Notes: generated from the letters alone by a model not told the origin. Counted from the first letter of the stretch, positions 1 through 8,041 are shown. The stretch: DNA of 18,651 bases from Candidatus Atribacteria bacterium (GCA_003451675.1 DMCY01000027.1:1-18651); one strand, 5' to 3'. Translations and numbers: made by a program.

Positions 1-72
1 TTTCTTGGCGCACACTCGATACTCGATACTTATTTCATACTAATGTCAGGGTTCTCTGTCATTTTTATTTTC

Positions 73-101
73 TTGATTATACCTCTATAATAGATTATAT
101 T
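73..101 (+). promoter_or_regulatory. Candidate sigma-70-type promoter of rqcH
   Basis: A TTGATT box (73-78) is followed after 17 bp by TATATT (96-101), about 30 bp upstream of the rqcH start. A second TATAAT lies at 86-91 but has no good -35 box at the right distance. The region is very AT-rich, so a chance match is possible. Confidence 0.4.
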
Positions 102-131
102 AAAGTTAAATATATTAGCAAGGAGATTAAT

Positions 132-1964
132 ATGTCCCTGGACAGCATCACTTTAGAGGCAATGAGAAAAGAGCTTCTGGGAAAATTTAAAGAGGGAAAG
201 ATAATAAGCCTGATTCAGACTAAAAAATATAAAATTATTATTGAAGTAAAACCTGATAAGCTTTTTGCCTTAAATGACACAAATAAAAAAAGCGAAACCT
301 TTTATATCCATATTTCCATTGACCCATCGCTTCCGGAAATTTACTTTACCAAATTAGAAAATAAACAAAAGACTATCAGTTCCCCTTTTTTAGCTCTTCT
401 ACAAAATCAGCTAAAGGGAGGGAAAATATTAGATATCGAACATCCCAATTTTGATCGTGTTTTACATTTTATTATAAGACCCTACCAAAAGTTCGGTAAA
501 TTACCAAATAAAATACTGGTAGTGGAATTTATGGGCAAACACGGTAATATAATTCTTCTTAAAGAAGATAAAGCCATAGAAACCAGTATAAAATTAATAG
601 ATTCCGATATCAGCAGATACCGGAAAATTATGCCCGGAAAGCTCTATATCCCCCCTCCTTCTCAAAATAAATTGAATCCTTTAAAAATCAACCGGGAAGA
701 TTTCCTTAATATTTTTTATTCCACACCTTTAGAAAATAAAGGTTTAAGCTTGTGGAAGCTGATACAAGACAGTTTTATGGGCATAAGCCCTCAGAGCGCA
801 AAAGAAGTAGTTCTTCAGGCAAATTTATCCCCGGAGATGAATGTATCTAAGGCATCCGCGGCAGATTTAGAAATGCTCCGGACTTCTTTTAATAAAATTA
901 TAACAAATATTAAAAATTATAATTTTCAGCCAACCCTATTTTTTGATCCGCAGTCTAAAAAGATAAAAGCCTGGTCTATAATTGATTCAGTGCAGTTTCT
1001 TAAATACCATAAGCGAACTTTTAATGAAGCAAATTCGTGCCTGAAATCCTTATTTACCGAGCTTGAAAAAGAACGGGAACTATTATCTATGCAAAATAAG
1101 TTAGACCAGATAATCAGAAAAAATATGTTGAAAATAAATAATAAGATAAACGATTGCCAAAAAAAACTGGAAGAAGTGAAAAATTGTGAAAAATATAAGA
1201 TAAGTGGTGAACTGATAAAAGCAAATCTTTCCAGCATTAAAAGAGGAGACAGGGAAATTATTACTATCAACTATTATTCTCCCCGGCAGGAAAACATAAC
1301 CATCCCGCTAAACAATAAACTCACACCCTTAGAGAATGCCCGGTTATATTTTAAAAAATTCCGGAAAACCAAAGATAGTTTTCAGATAATTTTCGAGCAG
1401 TTAAAGAACCATCAATTAAAACATACCCGGCTGACCGAGCTTCAGAAATTATATGAACAAGAAATCAATTCTCTTCCCAATCTGCATAAAATTTATAATA
1501 ACTTAACCAAATTAGGATGGATAAAGAAAGCCGCTGCCCCTCTTAAAAAAGCAAAAAAAGAAACGAATAGGTTACAGCCTGCTAAATATATCTCTAAAGA
1601 TGGTTGGGAAATTTACGTAGGAAAAAATAACCTGCAAAATGATTTTTTAACCTTTAAATTGGCTTCCGGCAATGATACCTGGCTTCATGCAAAAAACATT
1701 CATGGGTCTCATATTATCATTAAAAATAAAGGGAGTAAACAATCTCTTCCGCTCGGCACCTTGATTCAGGCTGCAAATTTAGCTGCTTATTTTAGTAAAG
1801 CTAAAAAAGATAATAAAGTATTGGTCGATTATACTTTTAAAAAATACGTAAAAAAACCTAAAAACGCTAAGCCGGGAATGGTTATTTATTCTCAAGAAAA
1901 GAGTCTTTGGATAAAAATAGATTCGGAAGAAATCAGAAGCATGAAGAAGGTCTCTCAAAAATAG
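132..1964 (+). CDS. rqcH: RqcH/NFACT-family ribosome quality control protein
   Basis: 610 aa, the usual length for bacterial RqcH (also called FbpA or fibronectin-binding-like). In characterised bacteria RqcH binds stalled 50S-peptidyl-tRNA and directs template-free addition of alanine tails that mark the nascent chain for degradation. The NFACT-N part shows the conserved Asp-Arg pair (D108-R109, in FDRVLHF) and the EFMGKHGNIIL block (about 132-142). A charged, probably coiled-coil middle section (about 310-470) follows, then the NFACT-R/DUF814 domain with DTWLHAKNIHGSHIII (D515 onward). An AAGGAG site at 120-125 sits 6 nt before the ATG, which supports this start. It is the only rightward gene in the window and converges on rluD. 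The family is certain; the alanine-tailing role is inferred from the family. Confidence 0.93.
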   Translation: MSLDSITLEAMRKELLGKFKEGKIISLIQTKKYKIIIEVKPDKLFALNDTNKKSETFYIHISIDPSLPEIYFTKLENKQKTISSPFLALLQNQLKGGKILDIEHPNFDRVLHFIIRPYQKFGKLPNKILVVEFMGKHGNIILLKEDKAIETSIKLIDSDISRYRKIMPGKLYIPPPSQNKLNPLKINREDFLNIFYSTPLENKGLSLWKLIQDSFMGISPQSAKEVVLQANLSPEMNVSKASAADLEMLRTSFNKIITNIKNYNFQPTLFFDPQSKKIKAWSIIDSVQFLKYHKRTFNEANSCLKSLFTELEKERELLSMQNKLDQIIRKNMLKINNKINDCQKKLEEVKNCEKYKISGELIKANLSSIKRGDREIITINYYSPRQENITIPLNNKLTPLENARLYFKKFRKTKDSFQIIFEQLKNHQLKHTRLTELQKLYEQEINSLPNLHKIYNNLTKLGWIKKAAAPLKKAKKETNRLQPAKYISKDGWEIYVGKNNLQNDFLTFKLASGNDTWLHAKNIHGSHIIIKNKGSKQSLPLGTLIQAANLAAYFSKAKKDNKVLVDYTFKKYVKKPKNAKPGMVIYSQEKSLWIKIDSEEIRSMKKVSQK

Positions 1965-1993
1965 AAAAATAAGCCTTATATTTTTCTATTTTT
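1957..1993. terminator. Bidirectional terminator between rqcH and rluD
   Basis: A perfect 15-bp inverted repeat (1957-1971 with 1979-1993) with a 7-nt loop. Its outer arm is A5 on one side and T5 on the other, so each strand ends in a U-run. The TAG stop of rqcH (1962-1964) and the TAG stop of rluD (1986-1988) both lie in its arms. The stem is AT-rich, so efficiency is uncertain, but symmetry and location between convergent genes fit a shared terminator. Confidence 0.75.
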
Positions 1994-2915
1994 CACCTCT
2001 TTCTAAATAATCAATTATTTCCTGTATATCTTTGGGTAGAGGGGCAGAAAATTCCATATATTTTTTGATTGAGGGGTGCACAAAACCTAAAATATGAGAA
2101 TGTAGGGCCTGCCTGCTGATATCTAATCCTTGCTTTTTATGGCCGTATAGCTGGTCACCAACGATGGAGTGGCCGATAAAAGCCAGATGTACTCTTATCT
2201 GATGAGTCCTGCCCGTACGAAGAGTTGCTTCGATCAGAGTATAGCCGGAAAATCTTTTTAAGACCTTGAAATGGGTTATTGCTTCCCTACTTTTGCCTTC
2301 CACTGTCACTGCCATTTTTTTCCTGTTTTTTAGACTCCTGCCGATAGGTGCATTTATAATTCCGGAATCATCTTTTATATTACCGTGAACTAAGACGAGA
2401 TATTTTTTGGTTACCTGGTGTTCTTTTATCTGTCTTGATAGGTCAAGATGAGCGAAATCATTTTTTGCTGCTACCATCAGACCGGAAGTATTTTTATCCA
2501 GGCGGTGTACAATGCCCGGCCTAATCACTCCGCCTATCCCGGATAAGGAACCCTGGCAATGGTAAAGCAGGGCATTCACCAGAGTACCGGAACGTATCTT
2601 TCCTGCAGGATGAACAATCATATTGGCTGGCTTATTAATCACCACCAGGTATTCATCTTCATAAATTATATCTAAGGGGGTCGCCTCAGCCTTAATCTCT
2701 AATTCTTTGTTTTCCGGCATAGCTAAATCTATCACATCCTCATTTTTCAAGATATAGCTTGGTTTAACCGGATTGTTATTTACTTTTATTTTACCTTGGG
2801 TGATTAAATTTCTAATCTGAGATCTGGAGGGATATATTTCTTTCTGGGTTAAATAGAGGTCAATCCTGATTTTATCTTCGCCTGTGAATATTAAACTTTT
2901 TTCTTTTTCAATCAT
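1986..2915 (-). CDS. rluD: RluD-family 23S rRNA pseudouridine synthase
   Basis: 309 aa, normal for the RluA/RluD family, which isomerises specific uridines in 23S rRNA. An N-terminal S4 RNA-binding domain spans about residues 14-75 (RIDLYLTQ, then RSQIRNLITQGKIKVNN). The catalytic domain carries the signature GIVHRLDKNTSGLMV with the catalytic aspartate at D140, followed by TGRTHQIRVHLAFIGHSIVGD. The start ATG at 2915 gives the usual N-terminus; only a weak GGA-type ribosome site precedes it. In Firmicutes a paralogue (ylyB) lies directly after lspA; here lgt and a 213-bp repeat-containing spacer come in between. The exact uridine targets (RluD versus another subfamily) are not certain from sequence alone. 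Confidence 0.93.
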   Translation of the reverse strand: MIEKEKSLIFTGEDKIRIDLYLTQKEIYPSRSQIRNLITQGKIKVNNNPVKPSYILKNEDVIDLAMPENKELEIKAEATPLDIIYEDEYLVVINKPANMIVHPAGKIRSGTLVNALLYHCQGSLSGIGGVIRPGIVHRLDKNTSGLMVAAKNDFAHLDLSRQIKEHQVTKKYLVLVHGNIKDDSGIINAPIGRSLKNRKKMAVTVEGKSREAITHFKVLKRFSGYTLIEATLRTGRTHQIRVHLAFIGHSIVGDQLYGHKKQGLDISRQALHSHILGFVHPSIKKYMEFSAPLPKDIQEIIDYLERGEK

Positions 2916-3128
2916 AAATAAAATTCCAACTAAACTAAAAATTTAAAGCGAAAAGCTAAAAACCATAATTCAAAATTCAAAACTTGTTTTTGCTCTTGAG
3001 AGTTAGTATGTTTGAACCTAATATTTTTGCTCTCAGATAAACTAAAGCATATCTTTAATTTTAAGTTTTTAGTTTTGGTTTTGCGCTTTAAGCTTTTCGT
3101 TTTTCGCTCTGTTACTAAATACTATTCA
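2916..3128. other. Intergenic spacer with inverted AT-rich repeat
   Basis: No gene is seen between rluD and lgt. The 9-mer CGAAAAGCT (2949-2957) recurs inverted as AGCTTTTCG (3091-3099), embedded in longer degenerate AT-rich strings (about 2945-2985 and 3060-3110). A small open frame at 3012-3200 on the plus strand is of low complexity, overlaps lgt and has no family resemblance, so it is not called. Confidence 0.55.
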
Positions 3129-3140
3129 CTAACGACTAAT
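3121..3140 (-). repeat. 20-bp exact repeat, copy 1, overlapping lgt stop
   Basis: The string actattcactaacgactaat is identical to 11570-11589. On the minus strand it encodes the last three codons and stop (Ile-Ser-Arg-TAG) of lgt, exactly as copy 2 does for livF. Confidence 0.85.
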
Positions 3141-3941
3141 CATGCTTTTCTTCTTCAAAATATTCATAAACACCAGGGAAACCAACACGACCCCCAGTAA
3201 AATAGTCTGAGTAATGCTTAATAAATTAAATACTTTGTAATTATTTTCGTAAAATCTGAAAAATTCCACGGTAAAGCGGGAAATTGAATATAATATTAAA
3301 AAGCTAAAGAAAGTATATCCATCATATTTTTTATATTTTTTAATCCAAAGAAGTATAAAAAATATTAAGAAACCAGCGAGAGAAGTATAAATTTGGGTAG
3401 GAATTACCGGAAGAGTCCAGGAACTTCCGGAGGCAATTAATCCATCTTTTAACTGTTGCCAATATACTGGAGGCATATTTGTAGAAGGAAATCTGAGGCC
3501 ATATTTTTCTGATACTACACCAAAACAACAACCGTTTAAAAAACAGCCTATTCTCCCAATTCCTATTCCAATAGCTATTGAAGGAGCAACGATATCAGCG
3601 TATTTCCAGAACGATATCTTGCTTCTTTTGGCATACAGCCATACCAGGATAAAAGCTACTAAAAATCCTCCTAAAAAGCTTAATCCGCCTTGTCTAAAAT
3701 ATAATATTTTAAGAGGATTTTTTAAATAATAATCGAGATATTGTAAAACATATGCCAATCTTCCTCCTATTAAGGCACCTAAAATAATATATAAGCTTAA
3801 ATCTAAAATTCTTTCCGGATTTTCTCCATTTATTTTTGCTTTTTTCATAGCTAAAAAGATAGCTACAATAAAGGCTAAGGCTATCATCACACCATAAGAG
3901 TAGATGGGAAATGAGCCAATATTAAATAAAATTCTATGCAT
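3129..3941 (-). CDS. lgt: Prolipoprotein diacylglyceryl transferase
   Basis: 270 aa inner-membrane enzyme that moves diacylglycerol from phosphatidylglycerol onto the lipobox cysteine of prolipoproteins, the first step of lipoprotein maturation. About seven membrane segments are visible. Family motifs are YSYGVMIALAF near the N-terminus, GGRLAYVLQY (59-68), FRQGGLSFLGG (82-92), the core GRIGCFLNGCCFG (129-141, R130), and SRFTVEFFR near the C-terminus. The core is the Cys-containing GCC variant rather than the E. coli GRxGNFxN form, and the position matching E. coli His103 appears to be Leu90. The start is 6 nt after the lspA stop, with GGAG (3951-3954) inside the last lspA codons, so the two genes look translationally coupled. 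The final ISR-stop is supplied by a dispersed repeat. Confidence 0.93.
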   Translation of the reverse strand: MHRILFNIGSFPIYSYGVMIALAFIVAIFLAMKKAKINGENPERILDLSLYIILGALIGGRLAYVLQYLDYYLKNPLKILYFRQGGLSFLGGFLVAFILVWLYAKRSKISFWKYADIVAPSIAIGIGIGRIGCFLNGCCFGVVSEKYGLRFPSTNMPPVYWQQLKDGLIASGSSWTLPVIPTQIYTSLAGFLIFFILLWIKKYKKYDGYTFFSFLILYSISRFTVEFFRFYENNYKVFNLLSITQTILLGVVLVSLVFMNILKKKSMISR

Positions 3942-3947
3942 TAAATT

Positions 3948-4457
3948 TTACTCCTCATTTTCTTCTTTATATCTTTTCTCTTCTTCCCATTCTTCCCCTT
4001 CTCCCTCATCTTCTTTTTCTGGGGCACGGAACAAAAGATGAGTCAATAATATCAACATTCCGCATACTATTGCTGAATCAGCAAAATTAAAAACCGGCCA
4101 GATTCTAAAATCTATAAAATCTATTACCTTTCCATCAATTCTCAACCGATCAATCAGATTGCCCACTGCACCGCCCAGGACAAGCGTTAAAGGGATGTAC
4201 ATAAAAGGGTCTTTCTTAAAAATTATTTTTTTGTAGATTAAAATCACTAAAATTACTGAAATCAACACCGCGATTACAAAGAACGAGGTATTATATTCAA
4301 AAAGACCAAAGGAGGTTCGAGGATTCTCTATATAGGTTATATGAAATATTCCCTTAATTACCGGTATAGATTCCCCGATCTTCATTTTATATTGAATGAA
4401 AAGCTTGCTCGCCTGATCAAATAATATCACAAATATGGCAAAACCTATATATCCCAT
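3948..4457 (-). CDS. lspA: Lipoprotein signal peptidase (signal peptidase II)
   Basis: 169 aa integral-membrane aspartic protease that removes signal peptides from prolipoproteins after Lgt has acted. DQASKLF lies in the first membrane segment. The two catalytic aspartates are in GNLIDRL (D103) and FNFADSAI (D127). The conserved N-x-G-A-x-F-G region reads ENPRTSFGLF (44-53), an unusual version where the small residues are replaced by R and T. A strongly acidic tail (about 146-169, rich in Glu) follows the last membrane segment; its last codons GAG GAG TAA also form the ribosome-binding site of lgt. It begins 11 nt after the ileS stop, with AAGGA (4464-4468) 6 nt before the ATG. Confidence 0.93.
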   Translation of the reverse strand: MGYIGFAIFVILFDQASKLFIQYKMKIGESIPVIKGIFHITYIENPRTSFGLFEYNTSFFVIAVLISVILVILIYKKIIFKKDPFMYIPLTLVLGGAVGNLIDRLRIDGKVIDFIDFRIWPVFNFADSAIVCGMLILLTHLLFRAPEKEDEGEGEEWEEEKRYKEENEE

Positions 4458-4468
4458 AGTACTTCCTT

Positions 4469-7276
4469 TTACTCCTCAAAATGATTATGTATTACTTTAG
4501 CACATTTTTCACAAATCGTCGGGTATTTTTGGTCTTCTCCTACTGTCTCGCTGTAACACCAGCACCTTTCACACTTCTTGCCTGGTGCCCTAGTTATCTG
4601 TACTTTTATATTTGGAAATTCAACGCCCGTATAAGCATCAGAAGAAAGGCCTTTTTCTCCTTCTCCGCGAACTATATCGGTTTTAGAAACGATAAATATG
4701 GTTTCCAGCTGCTCCTTAAAGGACATTAAATAATCATAAACTTCTTTATCTTCGGTATAGATATTTACCTGTGCCTCTAAAGAATTACCGATAAAGCCTT
4801 CCCCTCTTTTTATTTCCAGGGCTTTTAAAATATCTTTTCTGATTTTTAAGATATTTTCCCATTTTTTTTCTAAATTTCTATCTATATAATTTTCATTTAC
4901 TTCCGGCCAGGGGGCGAGAAAAACGCTTTCTTCGCCTTTTTCAATTTCTCTTAAGTACTGCCATATTTCCTCTGCGGTAAAACTTAATACCGGTGCAATC
5001 AGTTTAACTAAATCATTTATTATCTGATACAACACTGTTTGAGTTGCCCGGCGTTCTTCGGAATCGGCAAATGCAGTGTAAAGTCTATCCTTAATTATAT
5101 CCAGATAAAACGAACTCAAATCGACAGCACAGAAGTTATGAATTTCATGATAAAGGGAATGAAATTCAAACTTATCATAACTTTCATTTACTCTTTTCAC
5201 CAAACTTTGAAAATTACTCAAGACTAATCTGTCTAATTCGTTAAGTTTATCATAAGAAACTACATCTGTATCAGGATTAAAGTCTGATAAATTTCCCAGG
5301 ATAAACCGGGCGGTATTTCTAACCCTCCGGTATATTTCCACTAATTGATCTAATATCTTAGAAGAGATCCTGATATCTGTCCGGTAATCAGAAGAGGCCA
5401 CCCATAATCTTAATATATCTGCTCCATACTTTTCAATAATCTCCTGAGGGGCAATGACATTGCCTATGGATTTGGACATTTTTCTGCCTTCTGCATCGAC
5501 AATGAAACCATGAGTCAGAACTGTTTTATAAGGTGCTTCTTCAAAAGCAGCCACCGAAGTCAGTAGTGAGGTTTGGAACCAGCCTCTATGCTGGTCTGTC
5601 CCCTCTAAATACATCTCCGCCGGCCAGTGGAGTTTCTCTCTCTTCTTGAGCACTGCCGCATGACTGCATCCGGAGTCAAACCATACATCCATTATATCTT
5701 TCTCTTTTTCAAAATCTTTACCCTGACAGTGGGGGCACTGATAATCTTTAGGTAAAATTTCTTGGGCAGACAGGGCAAACCAGGAATCTGACCCTTTTCC
5801 CAGGAATAATTTTTTAACCGAATTTATGGTTTCTTCATTTACTATAATTTCTCCGCATCCTTTACAGTAGAAAACCGGGATGGGCACCCCCCATACCCTT
5901 TGGCGTGAAATGCACCAGTCGGTTCTGTTCTCCACCATACCGTATATTTTTTCCTTGCCCCAGGCAGGAACAAATTGAACCTTTTCTATTTCGGACAAAG
6001 CTAAATCACGAAAGGCTTCAATGTTAACGAACCATTGCTTGGTAGCTCTAAATACTACCGGTTTTTTACAACGCCAACAGTGAGGATAAGAATGTATTAT
6101 TTTACCAACCTTCAGTAAAGTTCCATTTTTGGTTAATTCTTCTATTACAGCAATGTTCCCTTCTTTATAAGTTAATCCCTTAAACTTTCTACCTTCCTGG
6201 TTAAATCTCCCCTGACTATCAAGAGTAGTAAATACGGGTATTTTATATTTTACTCCTATCTCATAATCCTCCTGTCCGTGTCCCGGTGCAGTGTGTACAC
6301 AACCGGTCCCTTCATCCAATAAAACATGGCCTCCCAGTATAATAAGTGAATCTCGGTCAAAAATAGGATGTTTACACTTTAAACCTTCAAATAATTTACC
6401 TTTTGCATTTCCGATAATCTTATAATCAACAATTTCAATTTCTTTCATTACTTTTTCTACTAAGGCGGAAGCTAACAAGAGATTCCCTTTTTCTGTTTTA
6501 ACTAAACTATATTTAATATCCGGGTTAAGAGCAACGGCCATGTTACCGGGAATAGTCCAGGGGGTAGTAGTCCAAATAAGTACATAGTTTTCTTCTTTGC
6601 TCTCCGGGAATATTTTTTCCAAACTATCTTTCACTAAGAATTTAACATATATGGAGGAAGATTCTTTGTCGTGATATTCTATCTCCGCTGCTGCCAGAGC
6701 AGTTTCACAATGAGCACACCAATATACCGGTTTTAATCCTTTGTAAATATACCCTTTTAAAAACATTTTTTTAAATATCTCTATCTGTTCCGCCTCATAA
6801 GCAGGGTTAAGGGTTAGATAGGGGTTTTCCCATTCTCCCATTACTCCTAATCGCTTAAACTCTTCCCTCTGCACATTGATAAAATGCCAGGCATATTCTT
6901 TACATTTTTCCCTTAATTTTACCGGGTCTACCTCGCTTAACCCAACTTTCATATCTTTGGTAACCTGAAATTCTATAGGTAAGCCATGGGTATCCCACCC
7001 CGGAACATAGCGGGCGTCATATCCTTTCATCGATTTATACTTGGGGATTATATCTTTTAGTATCTTATTATAGGCGGTTCCTATATGGATATTACCATTA
7101 GCATAGGGAGGTCCATCGTGCAAGATGTATTTTTTCAGACTTTTCTTTTTTTCCAATACTTTCTTATATGTTTTCTGTTCCTCCCAAAATCCTAATAATT
7201 TGGGCTCTTCCTGGGCCAAGTTTGCTTTCATTTTAAATTTTGTCTTCGGTAAATTTAAGGTATCTTTGTATTCCAT
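4469..7276 (-). CDS. ileS: Isoleucyl-tRNA synthetase
   Basis: 935 aa, typical of the bacterial IleS type; charges tRNA-Ile with isoleucine in the cytoplasm. Class I motifs: HIGT (64-67, a common variant of HIGH, in GNIHIGTAYNKILKD) and KMSKS (599-603). The CP1 editing domain shows TTTPWTIPGNMAVALNP and GTGCVHTAPGHGQEDY. A Cys-containing insert (CKGCGE followed by CPHCQGK) lies before DIMDVWFDSG, and the C-terminal zinc finger has CERCWCY and CEKC. The ATG at 7276 is preceded by GAGGAG at about 7 nt. It is the first gene after a T-box leader with an Ile-type specifier, and lspA and lgt follow within a few bases, so all three are probably under T-box control. Confidence 0.97.
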   Translation of the reverse strand: MEYKDTLNLPKTKFKMKANLAQEEPKLLGFWEEQKTYKKVLEKKKSLKKYILHDGPPYANGNIHIGTAYNKILKDIIPKYKSMKGYDARYVPGWDTHGLPIEFQVTKDMKVGLSEVDPVKLREKCKEYAWHFINVQREEFKRLGVMGEWENPYLTLNPAYEAEQIEIFKKMFLKGYIYKGLKPVYWCAHCETALAAAEIEYHDKESSSIYVKFLVKDSLEKIFPESKEENYVLIWTTTPWTIPGNMAVALNPDIKYSLVKTEKGNLLLASALVEKVMKEIEIVDYKIIGNAKGKLFEGLKCKHPIFDRDSLIILGGHVLLDEGTGCVHTAPGHGQEDYEIGVKYKIPVFTTLDSQGRFNQEGRKFKGLTYKEGNIAVIEELTKNGTLLKVGKIIHSYPHCWRCKKPVVFRATKQWFVNIEAFRDLALSEIEKVQFVPAWGKEKIYGMVENRTDWCISRQRVWGVPIPVFYCKGCGEIIVNEETINSVKKLFLGKGSDSWFALSAQEILPKDYQCPHCQGKDFEKEKDIMDVWFDSGCSHAAVLKKREKLHWPAEMYLEGTDQHRGWFQTSLLTSVAAFEEAPYKTVLTHGFIVDAEGRKMSKSIGNVIAPQEIIEKYGADILRLWVASSDYRTDIRISSKILDQLVEIYRRVRNTARFILGNLSDFNPDTDVVSYDKLNELDRLVLSNFQSLVKRVNESYDKFEFHSLYHEIHNFCAVDLSSFYLDIIKDRLYTAFADSEERRATQTVLYQIINDLVKLIAPVLSFTAEEIWQYLREIEKGEESVFLAPWPEVNENYIDRNLEKKWENILKIRKDILKALEIKRGEGFIGNSLEAQVNIYTEDKEVYDYLMSFKEQLETIFIVSKTDIVRGEGEKGLSSDAYTGVEFPNIKVQITRAPGKKCERCWCYSETVGEDQKYPTICEKCAKVIHNHFEE

Positions 7277-7324
7277 TTAAATCTCTCCTCGTGCCTTTTA
7301 ATTTATATAATAATATAATATAAC

Positions 7325-7358
7325 AAAAACCCCTTGCCTCATAAAAGGACAAGAGGTT
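7325..7358 (-). terminator. Regulated T-box terminator ahead of ileS
   Basis: On the minus strand AACCTCTTG (7350-7358) pairs with CAAGGGGTT (7328-7336), followed by T5 (7325-7329 overlapping the arm end). It lies directly after the T-box sequence and is the structure that would be broken up by the antiterminator when uncharged tRNA-Ile binds. Confidence 0.85.
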
Positions 7359-7600
7359 AAAAGTTCTCGTGGTACCACCCAATTTTTATCATTACCTCAC
7401 GATAATGAACTCAAAGAGTAAATATATTTAAATAGATAAATAAATATACTCCGATTTTTAACGATGTCCACCGCCCTAATCTACTTTTGAACCAATTTCG
7501 ATTAGAAATATTGAGACGATTTTGGATAGAAAGAATTTACAGGCTTCCACTGTCCCTGCTCGCTGTTAAATTGTATCTACCTACTCTTCCTCAAATCAAA
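7325..7600 (-). promoter_or_regulatory. T-box riboswitch leader of ileS-lspA-lgt
   Basis: The minus strand carries the hallmark T-box sequence GGGTGGTACCACGAG (7366-7380) just before a terminator. Upstream, GAGGAAGAGTA (about 7582-7592) matches the 5' specifier-loop region of Stem I. The base of Stem I can close with TTGATTT (7593-7599) against AAATCGG (7451-7457). The codon ATC at 7463-7465, within GGACATCG just inside that stem, is the likely specifier and fits isoleucine. GCGAGCAGGGACAGTGGAA (7545-7563 region) resembles the AG-bulge and GNUG part of the Stem I tip. Known mechanism: uncharged tRNA pairs with the specifier and the T-box, favouring read-through. The class is clear; the specifier call is from hand-folding. 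Confidence 0.93.
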
Positions 7601-7630
7601 TAAATAACTATTCTGTTTTTAATTTACGTA

Positions 7631-7660
7631 ATAATAGCATATTGAATCGGCTTATGTCAA
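7631..7660 (-). promoter_or_regulatory. Promoter of the ileS T-box operon
   Basis: On the minus strand a consensus TTGACA (7655-7660) is followed after 18 bp by TATTAT (7631-7636). Transcription would start near 7624, giving a leader of about 350 nt that contains the whole T-box. This is the best promoter match in the window. Confidence 0.8.
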
Positions 7661-7665
7661 TCTTT

Positions 7666-7700
7666 ATCGTATCGTGTATTGCGTATCGCGTATCGCGTTA
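7666..7700 (+). repeat. CGTATCGCG-type dispersed repeat
   Basis: A near-tandem string built from CGTATCG/CGTATTG units. About 33 bases match the reverse complement of 11534-11569 with two mismatches, and the second half also matches 10838-10863. A shorter ACTCGAT doublet is at 14-30. Function unknown. Confidence 0.75.
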
Positions 7701-7704
7701 GAAA

Positions 7705-7730
7705 TTAGTTAGTTAGTTGGTTAGTTAGTT
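7705..7730 (+). repeat. TTAGTTGG-type tandem repeat
   Basis: A run of TTAG/TTGG quartets (ttagttagttagttggttag and on). Related, more degenerate strings are at 7937-7952, 11328-11354, 11499-11530, and inverted at 11086-11103. It directly follows a CGTATCGCG-type copy, and the two types also occur together near 11499-11569. Confidence 0.6.
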
Positions 7731-7855
7731 GCCTGATTATCTGGTTAAGAAAATAGAACAAAGAAGCCAGAAGATTAAGATAGTATTTAGTATCGAGTTA
7801 TATAGTGAAGAAAGGAAGAGATAGAAGTCAGGTGTCAGAATGAAAAAAACAGAAA

Positions 7856-7896
7856 TGTCATTGCGAACCCTGATTTATCAAAGCGCGGCAATCTCG
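7856..7896. repeat. ATTGCG...GCAATCTC hairpin element
   Basis: ATTGC (7860-7864) pairs with GCAAT (7888-7892), inside TGTCATTGCGAACC ... GGCAATCTCG. This ending pattern is that of a short intergenic palindrome seen in many unrelated bacterial genomes, often mis-translated as small proteins. Only one copy is in the window, so its repeat status rests on general knowledge. Confidence 0.5.
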
Positions 7897-7998
7897 GTTT
7901 ATATTTTGTATATCGTATATCGTATTTCGTAAGGAATTAGTTAACTGGTTAGCAAGAAACTTGTCTTGCTTGGTAAGGGAAGATTTGGATTTACTATC

Positions 7999-8034
7999 CC
8001 CTCTCCCCTCGGAGGGAGAGGGTTAGGGAGAGGG
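7999..8034 (-). repeat. C-rich palindromic element, copy 1
   Basis: CCCTCTCCC (7999-8007) and GGGAGAGGG (8014-8022) form a perfect 9-bp stem. Read on the minus strand, its 36 bases align end to end with 10869-10904 with seven mismatches. It lies 7 bp downstream of the yggU stop. There is no U-run after it, so it is not a normal terminator. This element type is the source of the spurious PHPNPLP peptides found in many genomes. Confidence 0.75.
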
Positions 8035-8041
8035 AGAATTC

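Larger units (their letters stand above)
7661..8041. other. Repeat-filled intergenic region between yggU and ileS promoter
   Basis: 380 bp without a convincing gene. It holds, in order, a CGTATCG-type string, a TTAGTTGG-type string, a second CGTATCG-like string in decayed form (about 7905-7932, tatatcgtatatcgtatt), an ATTGC-GCAAT hairpin, a decayed TTAGTTAACTGGTTAG string (7937-7952) and a C/G-rich hairpin element beside the yggU stop. Open frames here are short and made of repeat sequence. Confidence 0.7.

Noticed and set aside
86..91. TATAAT upstream of rqcH as the main -10 box
   Set aside because: No acceptable -35 box at 16-18 bp; the TTGATT/TATATT pair is better spaced.
926..1270. 114-codon minus-strand frame inside rqcH
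   Set aside because: Phe/Ser/Ile-rich shadow of the coiled-coil region of rqcH read on the opposite strand.
3012..3200. 62-codon plus-strand frame downstream of rluD
   Set aside because: Low-complexity, lies in AT-rich repeat DNA, overlaps the lgt 3' end on the other strand, no ribosome site or family likeness.
7666..7730. Short tandem strings considered as a CRISPR array
   Set aside because: Units are 4-9 bp, there are no unique spacers of constant length, and no cas genes are nearby.
7999..8022. 9-bp GC-rich hairpin after yggU considered as its terminator
   Set aside because: No U-run follows on the minus strand, and the sequence matches a dispersed element elsewhere, so it is better called a repeat.
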